Shown: positions 8,196 through 16,652, counted from the stretch's first letter. The stretch is 64,000 nucleotides of DNA from Enterococcus pseudoavium NBRC 100491 (GCF_001544295.1 NZ_BCQF01000006.1:1-64000), one strand, 5' to 3'. Numbers and translations are program-made. The notes: generated by a model not told the origin, from the letters alone.

Positions 8196-9187
8196 TTTTC
8201 CATCACCTGTAATTTTTCCGGGAATTCTAAACAGACACTTGTCCCTGAAGTAACTTTTTCTGATAAATTAGTAAAAATACAACGCTCATTCCCAAGTTTA
8301 GCGACTACACGTTGGCCTTGTGGTGTCCATTCGCTCTGTTCAATAAAAGCCGGAATGCCGGTTGCTCCCACAATGATTTCAGCTCCATAAGGCAGATATA
8401 GCACACCATCACCCGCGATTTCATTGGAATTTCGTACGGATAACGCAAACTGTTCTGTTTGAAAACTCGTTTCGCTAATTATCCCTGGAATAAAATTTGC
8501 TTCTCCGATCGCTTCTGTGACTTGACGATTCTCAGGATAAAAATAGATATCTCTAGGTTTGCCAATTTGCTGGATCGTGCCATCCATGAGAATGATCATC
8601 CGATTAGCTAGTTGAAAAGCTTCTTCACGATCGTGAGTCACTAACACGATACTAAACTGATAGGTTTGCTGCAAACGGCGCAAATAATCTCGCATGGATT
8701 CTTTTAAATGATTGTCCAAATTCGCAAAGGGCTCATCTAACAGTAATAACTTGGGCTCCAAAACCAGCACCCGCGCCAAAGCTACCCGCTGTTTCTGACC
8801 ACCTGACAACTGGTCAGGAAAATGCCTTTCCAAACCGCTCAAGTCAAAAACTTTAAGGATCTCAGCCGTTTTTTCTTTGATCTGCTGAGACGGGAACTTT
8901 CTTGCTTTTAAACCAAAAGCAATGTTTTCAACTACATTCATATGAGGAAAAAGCCAAAAATCTTGAAAAACAAGCAGGGTCTCCGCTTGCGAAAAAGCTC
9001 CGTCAAAAGTTATTATCCCTTTTTCTACCGGTTGAATACCTGCAATCATTTTAAGTAAGCTTGTTTTTCCCACACCGGAAGGCCCAAACAGAGCCAGAAT
9101 TTCTCCTTCTTTTACGTCAAAGGACAAGTCATGTAAAATTTCCTTTTTCCCGTAGCTTAACTTCAAATTTTTAACGCTTAGTCCCAT
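8192..9187 (-). CDS. ABC importer ATPase, YnjD/PotA-like
   Basis: A 331-residue ATPase: Walker A GPSGVGKTS near residue 35, signature LSGGQKQRVALAR near 132, Walker B LLLLDEPF near 153 and the H-loop VTHDREEA near 188. The last 90 residues form a regulatory beta domain as in polyamine, iron and sulfate importers. Its start overlaps the end of the permease gene by 17 bases. With the two permeases and the YnjB-type lipoprotein it makes a complete importer of unknown specificity. Confidence 0.9.
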   Translation of the reverse strand: MGLSVKNLKLSYGKKEILHDLSFDVKEGEILALFGPSGVGKTSLLKMIAGIQPVEKGIITFDGAFSQAETLLVFQDFWLFPHMNVVENIAFGLKARKFPSQQIKEKTAEILKVFDLSGLERHFPDQLSGGQKQRVALARVLVLEPKLLLLDEPFANLDNHLKESMRDYLRRLQQTYQFSIVLVTHDREEAFQLANRMIILMDGTIQQIGKPRDIYFYPENRQVTEAIGEANFIPGIISETSFQTEQFALSVRNSNEIAGDGVLYLPYGAEIIVGATGIPAFIEQSEWTPQGQRVVAKLGNERCIFTNLSEKVTSGTSVCLEFPEKLQVMEK

Positions 9188-9965
9188 GCGGCTTCCCTCC
9201 GATTATTTTTTTTAAGCTAAGTACCCCAATCATTGTACTGACTAAGAAAATCAAACTGTAGGCTGAAGCTAAACCAAAACGACCATTATTCGCATAAGGC
9301 AATAGCAGCAGGGGCAGTGTCACAATTCGACCGCCACCAATAAAAAAAGTCGGTAAATATTGACTAAAGGAAACAATAAAAACAAGCATCGCTGCTGTAC
9401 TCACCCCAGGTCTTAGTAACGGCCAAGTAATTTGTCGAAAAATGGTTCCTGGCTTAGCACCTAAACTTTGAGCTGTTAATTCATAGCCTTCACCTAGTTG
9501 CCGATAGCTTTCGATTAGAACTTGCATCGCATAAGGTAAACATAGATAGGTGTGGAGTAAGATGACTCCTAGAAATGTCCCGGTTAAGCGCAACTGAAGA
9601 AAAAGTACCTGACTAGACGTAATCACTGCAATTGCCGGTAAGATCAACGGGAGATAGATCAAAACTTCAACGAGTCTTTGCGATAACCTTCGCTGAAAGG
9701 CAAAGTACTTCGCCGCTGGCAACGCTATGAATAAGCTGACGACGGTAGTTGCAAAAGCAATCAAAAAACTATTGCAGATAGCTGGGTAAAAATTAGGATC
9801 ATTTAGCATTTGCTTAAACATTTTATTGCCGATTTGCTGTGGCCAGATAGCCGGGTACATCCATTTTTGACTGAAGGACCAGACTAACATGATCAGTAAA
9901 GGTACTAACACCATGATAGCCGCGAGTAATAAGAAAGAGTATTTTTTTTGAACCACAAATTTCAT
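9171..9965 (-). CDS. ABC importer permease (second subunit)
   Basis: A 264-residue binding-protein-dependent transport permease with six membrane helices. The EAA-type coupling loop reads YELTAQSLGAKPGTIFRQITWPLLRPG at about 160-185. It overlaps both neighbours. In E. coli the YnjC permease is a single long fused protein, as I recall; here the two halves are separate genes of 284 and 264 residues. Confidence 0.88.
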   Translation of the reverse strand: MKFVVQKKYSFLLLAAIMVLVPLLIMLVWSFSQKWMYPAIWPQQIGNKMFKQMLNDPNFYPAICNSFLIAFATTVVSLFIALPAAKYFAFQRRLSQRLVEVLIYLPLILPAIAVITSSQVLFLQLRLTGTFLGVILLHTYLCLPYAMQVLIESYRQLGEGYELTAQSLGAKPGTIFRQITWPLLRPGVSTAAMLVFIVSFSQYLPTFFIGGGRIVTLPLLLLPYANNGRFGLASAYSLIFLVSTMIGVLSLKKIIGGKPHGTKR

Positions 9966-10816
9966 GATGTTTTTCTCCCTCCGGGTAAAACACGGCTAAT
10001 GGCTAAAACTAACAAAGTAACACCCAAACAGATTCCAGAGATAACTAAATTCAAAGCAAAAGCTTGAGGTCGAGTCATTAGATCGGCTTGGGTAAACAAA
10101 TCATAAGCAGTTAAAGCAACGGTCTGATGACTGGGACTCCCTAATAGATACGGAACTTCAAAAGAAGCAAAAGTAAAACAAAAGAGAATAATGAATAAAC
10201 TTGCCAATGTTTTTTGAAGCATTGGTAAAAGAATTGACCAAAAAATGCGCAGAGAGGATGCCCCTAAATTTTTTGCTACTTCCACATAGCCTAATTCCAG
10301 CTGCTGTAATATGGCCAAAGTCGAGATCGCTACATAAGGAATTTCTTTATAAAGAAAAACTAATAGGATTCCAATCCCCCCGGGATCATGAATCAATAAT
10401 GGAAATTGACCAATCTCTTGAATCCAACCTAACTGATAAAACAACCGGGAAAGAATCCCTGTCTGGCTAATCAGTTGCATGACCATTAATGCAACAATGA
10501 TATGCGGTAGCGAGATTGGCAGACTGATTATTTTATGGAGCCAACCGCTGTTTACTTTTAATAGTAGAAAAGCTAAGAACAGACCTAATAATAATGACAA
10601 AAAAGTCGCAGTCAGTGCTAAATAGACACTATAGACAAGCGACTTTTGAAAAAACGGGTTCGTTAAAACCTGCTGGTAATTACCAAAAGATAATTCATCC
10701 AGACCGACTAATGGATAATAGCCTAAACTTATTTGCATTCCCTTAAACAGCGCTGCGATAATTATAGCGCTGTTTAATAATAAAAACGGGAGGGCTAATA
10801 GTTTTCTTTTATTCAT
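9962..10816 (-). CDS. ABC importer permease (first subunit)
   Basis: A 284-residue permease with six helices and an EAA loop (YVEVAKNLGASSLRIFWSILLPML at about 177-200). It overlaps the substrate-binding protein gene by eight bases and the second permease by four, so all importer genes are translationally linked. The two permeases differ clearly in sequence, which fits a heterodimeric channel. Confidence 0.88.
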   Translation of the reverse strand: MNKRKLLALPFLLLNSAIIIAALFKGMQISLGYYPLVGLDELSFGNYQQVLTNPFFQKSLVYSVYLALTATFLSLLLGLFLAFLLLKVNSGWLHKIISLPISLPHIIVALMVMQLISQTGILSRLFYQLGWIQEIGQFPLLIHDPGGIGILLVFLYKEIPYVAISTLAILQQLELGYVEVAKNLGASSLRIFWSILLPMLQKTLASLFIILFCFTFASFEVPYLLGSPSHQTVALTAYDLFTQADLMTRPQAFALNLVISGICLGVTLLVLAISRVLPGGRKTS

Positions 10817-12047
10817 GTAAAACGTGCTCTTTCCATAGAGCTTCGATCACTGGAATTTTTTCGGCCTGAACTTCAGGAATTTGCTTAGCTTGCATCTCTT
10901 CTAATGAAAGAACGCCTTGATTTTTATAAAGATCAGTCAGCTTTTGATTCGTTTCCTTCGATAATTTATTCGCATCAAAGGGTGGGATACTGTAGCCATA
11001 CTTGGCCTCAGCTTTTTTCAACTGTGCATTTTCACTGGTCATTTCATTAATCAGAACAAGTGCGCCAGCCTTCGCTTTCGAAGTGTTGGCAATCGCTAAA
11101 TAATTTTGGTTAGCGATTGTTCCTTTATCAAAAAGAAACGACTCTGTTGATGCTTTAAATTCATTGTCACTCCGTTTTTCTGCTACATGCATTTGAGAGT
11201 AACTATAGTCCAAATCAATTTGACCGGCAGCAAACATTTGGTCTAGCTCAGCAGTAGTAGTAGGATAGGTTTTTCCTTCTTGCCATAAATATGGTTTGAT
11301 TTCATTTAAATAATCGAGACCTGGTTTGATCACTTTATATAGCTCTTCTTTGTCAGCCGAAGCCTCTTCAACTTTGTCATAACCAACAATATCACAAATA
11401 ATATTACGGACAAAAGCACTACCGGTAAATTCTGGTGGCGCCGTATAAGTGATTTTCCCAGGATTCTTTTTGGCATAGTCTAGCAATGCTTGGGTATCCG
11501 TTGGAAAACCTGTTTCAAATTTTGTTTTGTCTCCGGCAAAAACTAATTGCGCACTCCCGTAAGGCACTTCATAACCGTCAATTTTCACACCAAAATCATA
11601 TTTTGAATTATGCCCCTTCACGTCCATTAATTTTTCAAAGCTTTCAACGTTTTTTGTGATGGGGCCATAAAGTAATTTTGCTTGTTTTGCGGTATAGAAG
11701 TTTTCCCCATTGATCCAAATCACATCAATGTCGCCTTCTTTACTACCGGCTTCTTTTTCCGTTATCAATTTATTCAAAATTTCATCAATCGCCATCGGAA
11801 CACGTTTCACTGTAATATCATACTTTTCTTTCATCGCTGGGCTGACAACTTCATCGACCCAAGCATTGGCCTTTTCATCGCCACCATAACCATAAAAAGT
11901 AACGGTCTGGCCTGCGCCTTCTTTAACTGCCCCAGAAAAACTGCTGATGGAATCAGTCGTCTGGGCGTCTTTTGTTTCACTTGTCTTGCAGGCAGTCAGG
12001 GAAAAAAGCATCCCTGCCATCGCCAAAGCTGCTAAACACTTTTTCAT
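10809..12047 (-). CDS. YnjB-type substrate-binding lipoprotein of ABC importer
   Basis: A 412-residue lipoprotein: signal peptide MKKCLAALAMAGMLFSLTAC with lipobox LTAC. The mature part carries the features I associate with E. coli YnjB: GQTVTFYGYGGDEKANAW, then IDVIWINGENFYTAKQAKLL near 110, YGSAQLVFAG near 160 and PEFTGSAFVRNI near 200. The family is a polyamine/iron-type periplasmic binding fold whose ligand has not been established to my knowledge. Position immediately before the permease and ATPase genes makes it the receptor of this importer. Confidence 0.85.
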   Translation of the reverse strand: MKKCLAALAMAGMLFSLTACKTSETKDAQTTDSISSFSGAVKEGAGQTVTFYGYGGDEKANAWVDEVVSPAMKEKYDITVKRVPMAIDEILNKLITEKEAGSKEGDIDVIWINGENFYTAKQAKLLYGPITKNVESFEKLMDVKGHNSKYDFGVKIDGYEVPYGSAQLVFAGDKTKFETGFPTDTQALLDYAKKNPGKITYTAPPEFTGSAFVRNIICDIVGYDKVEEASADKEELYKVIKPGLDYLNEIKPYLWQEGKTYPTTTAELDQMFAAGQIDLDYSYSQMHVAEKRSDNEFKASTESFLFDKGTIANQNYLAIANTSKAKAGALVLINEMTSENAQLKKAEAKYGYSIPPFDANKLSKETNQKLTDLYKNQGVLSLEEMQAKQIPEVQAEKIPVIEALWKEHVLHE

Positions 12048-12056
12048 AATCTTCTC

Positions 12057-12812
12057 CTAAGTCTTTGTAACTATTTTTTTTGATTGATAGCGATTTTTCC
12101 AAGCCTCGATTGGATTATTCAATGGATGAGTCATCGTTGTATCTTCTTGATAGACAACATCATCAAAGATTAAGTCCAATAAATGCCAAGCATTTCCACC
12201 GCCATGGATCATCGCTGAAGTGCAACTGGCACAATAAGTCACAATGTGATCCGTTTTAAAATCTTGAACACGCTTTTGAGCAAAATTTTTCGCTAAAGCG
12301 GGATTGGACACACCACACATTCCACCCATTCCGCAACATAAAGTATTCTTTCCTGATAAACGATTTTTGGCCACTTGATACCCCAGTTCTTCCAACAAAT
12401 AACGGACCGCTTGATGAATCTCAGTGACTTCTTTAGTAGGACAAGAATCTTGAATTGAAAAAACGACATCGCTCGACTTACCTTTGCCAATGACTGCTTT
12501 TGGCAACCCCAACTCAGCCATTTTCACCCACAAGGAGGAAGTCGGAAATTGATTTTGAAGCGTCATGGTCTTAATACAGCCTTGGCAGGCCACGATCAGT
12601 TCATCAATTTCTGCCGTCCGCACTTGTTGGGTTAACTTTCCAAAGCGTGTTTGAAACAGTTCTTCTTGACCGATCATTCGTGTCGGTTTGCCGCAACAGC
12701 CTTGGATGACCGCTAAATCAGGATAAAAAACTTTTAAATAGTCGATAATCTGGGCAACGTGTTTGGGGCTACTTGAACTCAGTGCACAGCCTGCCATAAA
12801 GCCGTATTTCAT
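12057..12812 (-). CDS. CCG-domain iron-sulfur/heterodisulfide reductase-like protein
   Basis: A 251-residue protein with two cysteine-rich CCG modules as in HdrB, GlpC and LutA: GCCGKP with ACQGC in the N-terminal half, and LCCGMGGMCG with YCASC in the C-terminal half. Such modules bind a non-cubane [4Fe-4S] cluster and take part in thiol/disulfide or electron-transfer chemistry. The N-terminus (FMAGCALSSSSPKHV) is where longer homologues are fused to a ferredoxin domain. Here that domain is the separate gene upstream, 108 bp away. The start is supported by AAGGAGA. Confidence 0.85.
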   Translation of the reverse strand: MKYGFMAGCALSSSSPKHVAQIIDYLKVFYPDLAVIQGCCGKPTRMIGQEELFQTRFGKLTQQVRTAEIDELIVACQGCIKTMTLQNQFPTSSLWVKMAELGLPKAVIGKGKSSDVVFSIQDSCPTKEVTEIHQAVRYLLEELGYQVAKNRLSGKNTLCCGMGGMCGVSNPALAKNFAQKRVQDFKTDHIVTYCASCTSAMIHGGGNAWHLLDLIFDDVVYQEDTTMTHPLNNPIEAWKNRYQSKKIVTKT

Positions 12813-12920
12813 GTTAGTTCTCCTTTTATCGTAAGGATAAGTTACTTGCTAAAACTCGCTTACTTTTTTATCCTCGCTTACATTTCAAAACACTTAACTC
12901 TATTTTTCTCTTTCCGTTGA

Positions 12921-13274
12921 CTACTTACCCCGATTGACTGCAGAAAACAATTTACTAGTTGAAAGTTTTTGGTGCATTTCAACACCTTTCAATTGTTTTA
13001 GCGGCAACCCGTCTTTGATTAAATCTTGTCGCATTGCTTGAAATGCTTCGTCTAACTTCAATTGTAACGGACAAACCACCGTGCAACGACCGCATAGCAT
13101 ACAAGAATAAGGAACAATCGGTTCCAAGCCTTCGGTTAAAAACTGCTGGAACAATTTTTGGGGATCCTGACAATACTGCTGTAAAAATAGACAGTCCCGC
13201 ATGCAGCGTTTGCAACTGGTACAGTTTTCTGCAATCATTTGCGCTAACTCAATTGTTTTCTCTGAATAATCCAC
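12921..13274 (-). CDS. 4Fe-4S dicluster ferredoxin-like protein
   Basis: A 117-residue protein with two cluster motifs: CTSCKRCMRDC near residue 17 and CMLCGRCTVVCP near 58. It starts with GTG behind AAAGGAAA. The C-terminus (HQKLSTSKLFSAVNRGK) matches the hinge that normally leads into a CCG domain, which here begins in the next gene. It probably passes electrons to the CCG protein in one complex (inference). Confidence 0.85.
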   Translation of the reverse strand: MDYSEKTIELAQMIAENCTSCKRCMRDCLFLQQYCQDPQKLFQQFLTEGLEPIVPYSCMLCGRCTVVCPLQLKLDEAFQAMRQDLIKDGLPLKQLKGVEMHQKLSTSKLFSAVNRGK

Positions 13275-13277
13275 TGT

Positions 13278-13649
13278 TTATTTTCCTTTCATTAAAACAA
13301 TGATCAATTGTACCAAACAAAGCAAACAAAAAATCCCGCTAATTAAAAAATAAATTGGTGTCGTTTGTAGGTCAAAGAAAAGTTGCCAGCTTAAAAAAAG
13401 TAAGTTAACAATCACTAACAATCCGGCCTCGAAATTTTTCTTGCTGATCCATAGAAAAATAGCAATTACTAGCAAACAGAGCGGCAGTAAAAACAATTTA
13501 CTGCCGAATGCGCTGGCTTCAAATTTGTGAGAATAAAAAGAAACATTTCGCATAAACCCTAGATGATTGCGATAAAGATCGTCCATTAGATAAATCGCAT
13601 AGAGTAGTCCAATTTGGATTAAATGTAAAAGAATGCGTAAAACTTTCAT
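13278..13649 (-). CDS. four-helix membrane protein, unknown function
   Basis: A 123-residue protein with four hydrophobic helices (about 5-21, 50-68, 74-91 and 98-119). Its ATG overlaps the TAA of the rhodanese gene, so it is coupled to it, and the ferredoxin-like gene follows four bases later. It could be a membrane anchor or quinone-facing partner for the Fe-S proteins, but nothing in its sequence proves this. No family recognised. Confidence 0.7.
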   Translation of the reverse strand: MKVLRILLHLIQIGLLYAIYLMDDLYRNHLGFMRNVSFYSHKFEASAFGSKLFLLPLCLLVIAIFLWISKKNFEAGLLVIVNLLFLSWQLFFDLQTTPIYFLISGIFCLLCLVQLIIVLMKGK

Positions 13650-14680
13650 TAGTTAAGGATTTTCACCTTGTCTTTATCTCTTGGATCGCCAACTTGGACA
13701 GGATATTTACTTGGGTCTTTTTGATGCGCTTTATCCCAGTCGTACCAACCACCATCGAATAATTTGACGTCTTTCCAACCTTCTTGTTTCGTGATGAAGA
13801 AAGTTGTTGCTGCCCGCCAACCGGTTCCGCAATAAAAGGCGACTTCCTTATCTGGTGTAATGCCCCATTTTTCCCAAGCTTTAAAGATCTTTGTCGGTTC
13901 TTTGACTGTTCCATCATTGTTCATTAATTGTGCAACATCGGCACTAGTTTTACTTGATTTCGCGTAGACTGCTCCTTCAGGTTCACCAGCATTTTCGATA
14001 TAATCATATCCACTGGTTTTTCCAGTAAATTCTTTCCAAGAACGTACACTTGCCAAGACCAACTCAGGATTCTTTTCCTTTGCTGCTAGCAAGTCAGCTG
14101 ACGTTGAAATCAAACTGTCTGGACGACCAGGTACTTTAGCCCCAAAATCTTTAGCCGCCGCAACTTCTTCATTGCCTTTTTCTACTTTATAATCTGCTTT
14201 TTCCCAAGCTTTTAGACCTCCGTCTAAAATTTTCACTTGATCCACGCCTAACCAGTAGGCCACAAATGCAACCCGCGCTGCCGCATTAATATCACTAGAA
14301 TAAACTACTACAGGTGTTGTTTTCGTAACGCCGCGTTTTAAAAATACTTCTTTACACGTTTCGGCAGATAAAATATTCCAGTTATTCTCTTCCGTCTCGA
14401 TTTCCATCGTATCAATGTGTAATGCTCCAGGAATGTGCGCTTTTTGATACTCTTTTCCTTCACCATATGAAGCTTCGATAACCACCGTCTTTTTATCATC
14501 TTTCAATTGCTTGTGTAGCCATTTTGCATCAACAAAGAAATCAGAAGCTTTGATATCATCACTTTTCACTAAGCGCTGAACTTGGCTACTTTTTTTAGCG
14601 GCTTGAACCGTTTCTGTTTTTGAATAGATTGCTAATGTTGTTAATAGTAAACAACCGATGACTGTAATAATTTTTTTCAT
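13649..14680 (-). CDS. secreted tandem-rhodanese sulfurtransferase, YnjE-like
   Basis: A 343-residue exported protein. The signal peptide (about 1-28) ends near VQAA and has no usable lipobox. Two rhodanese domains follow: the first (about 48-155) has SSDINAAAR in place of an active cysteine, and the second (about 190-330) has the active loop CGTGWRAA near residue 285, the form I know from E. coli YnjE. It would transfer sulfane sulfur (thiosulfate- or persulfide-type) outside the membrane. It is the first gene of the operon and, as in E. coli, is linked to a YnjB importer. Confidence 0.88.
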   Translation of the reverse strand: MKKIITVIGCLLLTTLAIYSKTETVQAAKKSSQVQRLVKSDDIKASDFFVDAKWLHKQLKDDKKTVVIEASYGEGKEYQKAHIPGALHIDTMEIETEENNWNILSAETCKEVFLKRGVTKTTPVVVYSSDINAAARVAFVAYWLGVDQVKILDGGLKAWEKADYKVEKGNEEVAAAKDFGAKVPGRPDSLISTSADLLAAKEKNPELVLASVRSWKEFTGKTSGYDYIENAGEPEGAVYAKSSKTSADVAQLMNNDGTVKEPTKIFKAWEKWGITPDKEVAFYCGTGWRAATTFFITKQEGWKDVKLFDGGWYDWDKAHQKDPSKYPVQVGDPRDKDKVKILN

Positions 14681-14756
14681 TTTTATTGACTCCTTTTAAA
14701 TTATAATTTTCACTTGAAACGTTTTCACCGTTAATAGAAAGAACTTTTAAGCACAA

Positions 14757-14785
14757 CAAAAAAACATACTCATGCAAGTATGTTT
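14757..14785 (-). terminator. terminator-like hairpin in the operon leader
   Basis: AACATACT and AGTATGTT form an eight-base stem around TGCATG on the minus strand, followed by seven T. It lies about 80 bases before the rhodanese start and about 120 after the small leader ORF, so it would stop transcription before the operon unless prevented. Confidence 0.6.
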
Positions 14786-14907
14786 CCCCCTAGCAGTAAT
14801 TTTTTACACACTCAATAACCTTTTTAGACAATTCCAAAAAAAGTTGGTTGGAGGAAAGATAATTGTTCTACTTGCTTAGAAACTCTAAGTATTAATCGAA
14901 TTCATAG

Positions 14908-14931
14908 TCATTTCTGATAATTTTTAAGCAT
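14908..14931 (-). CDS. possible seven-residue leader peptide
   Basis: ATG CTT AAA AAT TAT CAG AAA TGA encodes MLKNYQK. AGGAGG sits exactly seven bases before the ATG, a better ribosome site than most real genes here have. Upstream bases AGAACCT can pair with AGG-TG-TTCT around the Shine-Dalgarno, so translation might be switchable. It may be a regulatory ORF rather than a product. No enrichment for one amino acid is evident. Confidence 0.4.
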   Translation of the reverse strand: MLKNYQK

Positions 14932-15008
14932 GAGAACACCTCCTCAACCACTTTATAAACTAGGTTCTTTTCCCTACCGAGTATAACGAAACGTTATTTG
15001 ATTAGCAA

Positions 15009-15302
15009 GGGAGATTTGATTAAAAAAACAGAATCTTTTTTGTGAAAAGATCTATATTTTTAATTAATCGCCAGTCCCTGTCTTCGCCTCGAACCTCTTT
15101 TAACCCTGGTGTATCTGATAGCTAGATGAATCAAAAAGGACAAGCGTTGAACTTTTAGTTCAAACCCTTGTCCTTTGCTTCTCTCTATCTACCAGTAGTA
15201 CATTTTTCCCCTTTATTTTTCCCATTTGTTTTTAGGCTCTCCTTTTCAAAATAAGCACTAGTTATTCTGTTGAACATTGAATAATTAACAAACCAACGCT
15301 AA
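15009..15302. other. intergenic region, mostly unassigned
   Basis: Apart from the hairpin at 15131-15176 I find no gene or known RNA in this stretch. Short open frames here lack ribosome sites. Confidence 0.5.
15131..15176 (-). terminator. terminator of the TIR-domain gene
   Basis: AAAGGACAAG and CTTGTCCTTT form the outer stem and GTTGAAC with GTTCAA the inner stem. On the minus strand the 3' arm runs into five T. It lies about 130 bases after the stop of the TIR-like gene. Confidence 0.6.
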
Positions 15303-15788
15303 CTAGCCCTCCTTCACCGCGACTTCTTCTAGCCAGTTTTCTAAGTTATTGTAACCGTCATTCTTGATATAATCATATTCCCCATCAATGATTTCATCAA
15401 ACCAAAGTAATTCTCCGTCACGCTTTTTACCGGCAATCTTGACCACCGATTGACTAAGTGAGGTTTGTTGACTCAAATTTTTCACCTTGCCGATTTTCAC
15501 TGCAATAATTGCATTCCCACGTTCATAACTCTTTTCGATTTCATATTGAACATATTTAGAATCTAACGTCTCACTGCCGATCAATACGACAGTGACAGCT
15601 GTCCCGCCCAATTGTTTATCGATCCAGCGCTCAACCACATCATCACCGTCACGCTTCATCCGTTCGAATTCGGCTTTGCTCGTGAAACCGGACTCTTCAT
15701 TTTCCTTCAACGTCCAGTTTTTCTTCACGACCAGCGCTCGTGACAAATCGTTTTCATAGTCAAAACTGAAAAAAACTCTTTTAGCCAT
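15303..15788 (-). CDS. TIR-like (DUF1863/ThsB-type) protein
   Basis: A 161-residue single-domain protein starting MAKRVFFSFDYENDLSRA, the N-terminal strand of the TIR-like DUF1863 fold. TVVLIGSETLDSKYVQYEIEKS near residues 80-100 carries the central strand and helix with the conserved glutamate region. This family includes the signalling subunit ThsB of Thoeris antiphage systems. No ThsA or other effector is adjacent. I use the ATG at 15788 (GAGGAAGG upstream) rather than an upstream GTG that lacks a ribosome site. A defence role is inference. Confidence 0.75.
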   Translation of the reverse strand: MAKRVFFSFDYENDLSRALVVKKNWTLKENEESGFTSKAEFERMKRDGDDVVERWIDKQLGGTAVTVVLIGSETLDSKYVQYEIEKSYERGNAIIAVKIGKVKNLSQQTSLSQSVVKIAGKKRDGELLWFDEIIDGEYDYIKNDGYNNLENWLEEVAVKEG

Positions 15789-16062
15789 TAAAAACACGAC
15801 CTTCCTCACTTTTTCGTAAAATAGAAATATCACAGTTTATTGGTCATTAAACAACAAAAAAGTCTTGACATTTACCTATAAATCTGAAATCCATTTTCTC
15901 TACTCATTATATAATATTCATCAAAATCCGTTGCTTCTTTTTTTTAATAATAGTAATTTTTATGGAGGCCAAGTTTTCAGCGCTCTTTTGCCAAAGAACA
16001 TGCTGGTTTTTACCTGCTTTGCATGATAAGCTTTTGGTGAGAAAAAGACTGGAGGTATGAAC

Positions 16063-16611
16063 ATGTTGGATAAAACCGTTCCTTTTATTCCCTTTACGAT
16101 GTTTCGCTCTTACAATGCTCCGCCCTTGGCAAACACTCAACTACCACCTGGTTATCGACTAGTTTTTTATCAACCCGGTGACGAAAAAGATTGGTGTCAA
16201 ATCGAAACAGCCGTTCTAGAATTCGAGACTGAACAACAAGCAGCTAGTTATTTCGAACGTTCCTTTGCCCCATATCCAGAAGAATTAAAACGTCGGATGC
16301 TCTTTATTGAAAATCCCAAGGGCGAAAAAGTCGCTACTTTTACTGCTTGGTGGACAGCCGATCATTCTCCACGACTTCATTGGTTAGCGGTGCTACCTAC
16401 GGAACAACGCAAAGGTCTTGCTAGAGCGTTAGCAATAAAAGTCACTCAGTTACTGCACGAATACTATCCTGATCAAGATCTTTATTTAAGTACTCAAACT
16501 TGGAGCCACTCAGCGGTAAAATTGTATCAACAACTTAATTATGAAATATTTCGAAACCAGGACTATCAAAAGATCCAAGATATTTTGACTGCTGCTGATA
16601 AAAAGCATTAA
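16063..16611 (+). CDS. GNAT family N-acetyltransferase
   Basis: A 182-residue acetyltransferase. The central part has FTAWWTADHSPRLHWLAVLP followed by the acetyl-CoA loop EQRKGLARALAIK near residue 120, and the end has LYLSTQTWSHSAVKLYQQLNYE, the usual C-terminal motif of the family. The ATG at 16063 is seven bases from GGAGG; the one at 16057 is only one base away. Substrate unknown. A Crp/Fnr gene follows in the same direction under its own promoter. Confidence 0.85.
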   Translation: MLDKTVPFIPFTMFRSYNAPPLANTQLPPGYRLVFYQPGDEKDWCQIETAVLEFETEQQAASYFERSFAPYPEELKRRMLFIENPKGEKVATFTAWWTADHSPRLHWLAVLPTEQRKGLARALAIKVTQLLHEYYPDQDLYLSTQTWSHSAVKLYQQLNYEIFRNQDYQKIQDILTAADKKH

Positions 16612-16623
16612 GTCCTCATTTTA

Positions 16624-16652
16624 TTCAATCAAAACATCAAATTAAATATAAT
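16624..16652 (+). promoter_or_regulatory. sigma-A promoter of the Crp/Fnr gene
   Basis: TTCAAT and TATAAT with a 17-bp spacer, about 30 bp before the start codon at 16684. Confidence 0.6.

Larger units (their letters stand above)
14681..15008 (-). promoter_or_regulatory. structured leader of the rhodanese/importer operon
   Basis: The minus strand has TTGCTA (15003-15008), a 17-bp spacer and TATACT (14980-14985). The spacer holds the palindrome ATAACG-AAA-CGTTAT (14983-14997), placed to act as an operator. About 290 nt of untranslated leader follow. It contains a seven-codon ORF (14908-14931), a short hairpin (14870-14885), a terminator-like hairpin with seven U (14757-14785), a TGAAAACGTTTCA element (14716-14728) and a weak TATAAT close to the start codon. 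The pattern suggests attenuation control. I recognise no known riboswitch. Confidence 0.5.

Noticed and set aside
14716-14728. cre-like site TGAAAACGTTTCA in front of the rhodanese operon
   Set aside because: It is one base shorter than the CcpA consensus and fits neither strand; recorded only as part of the leader.
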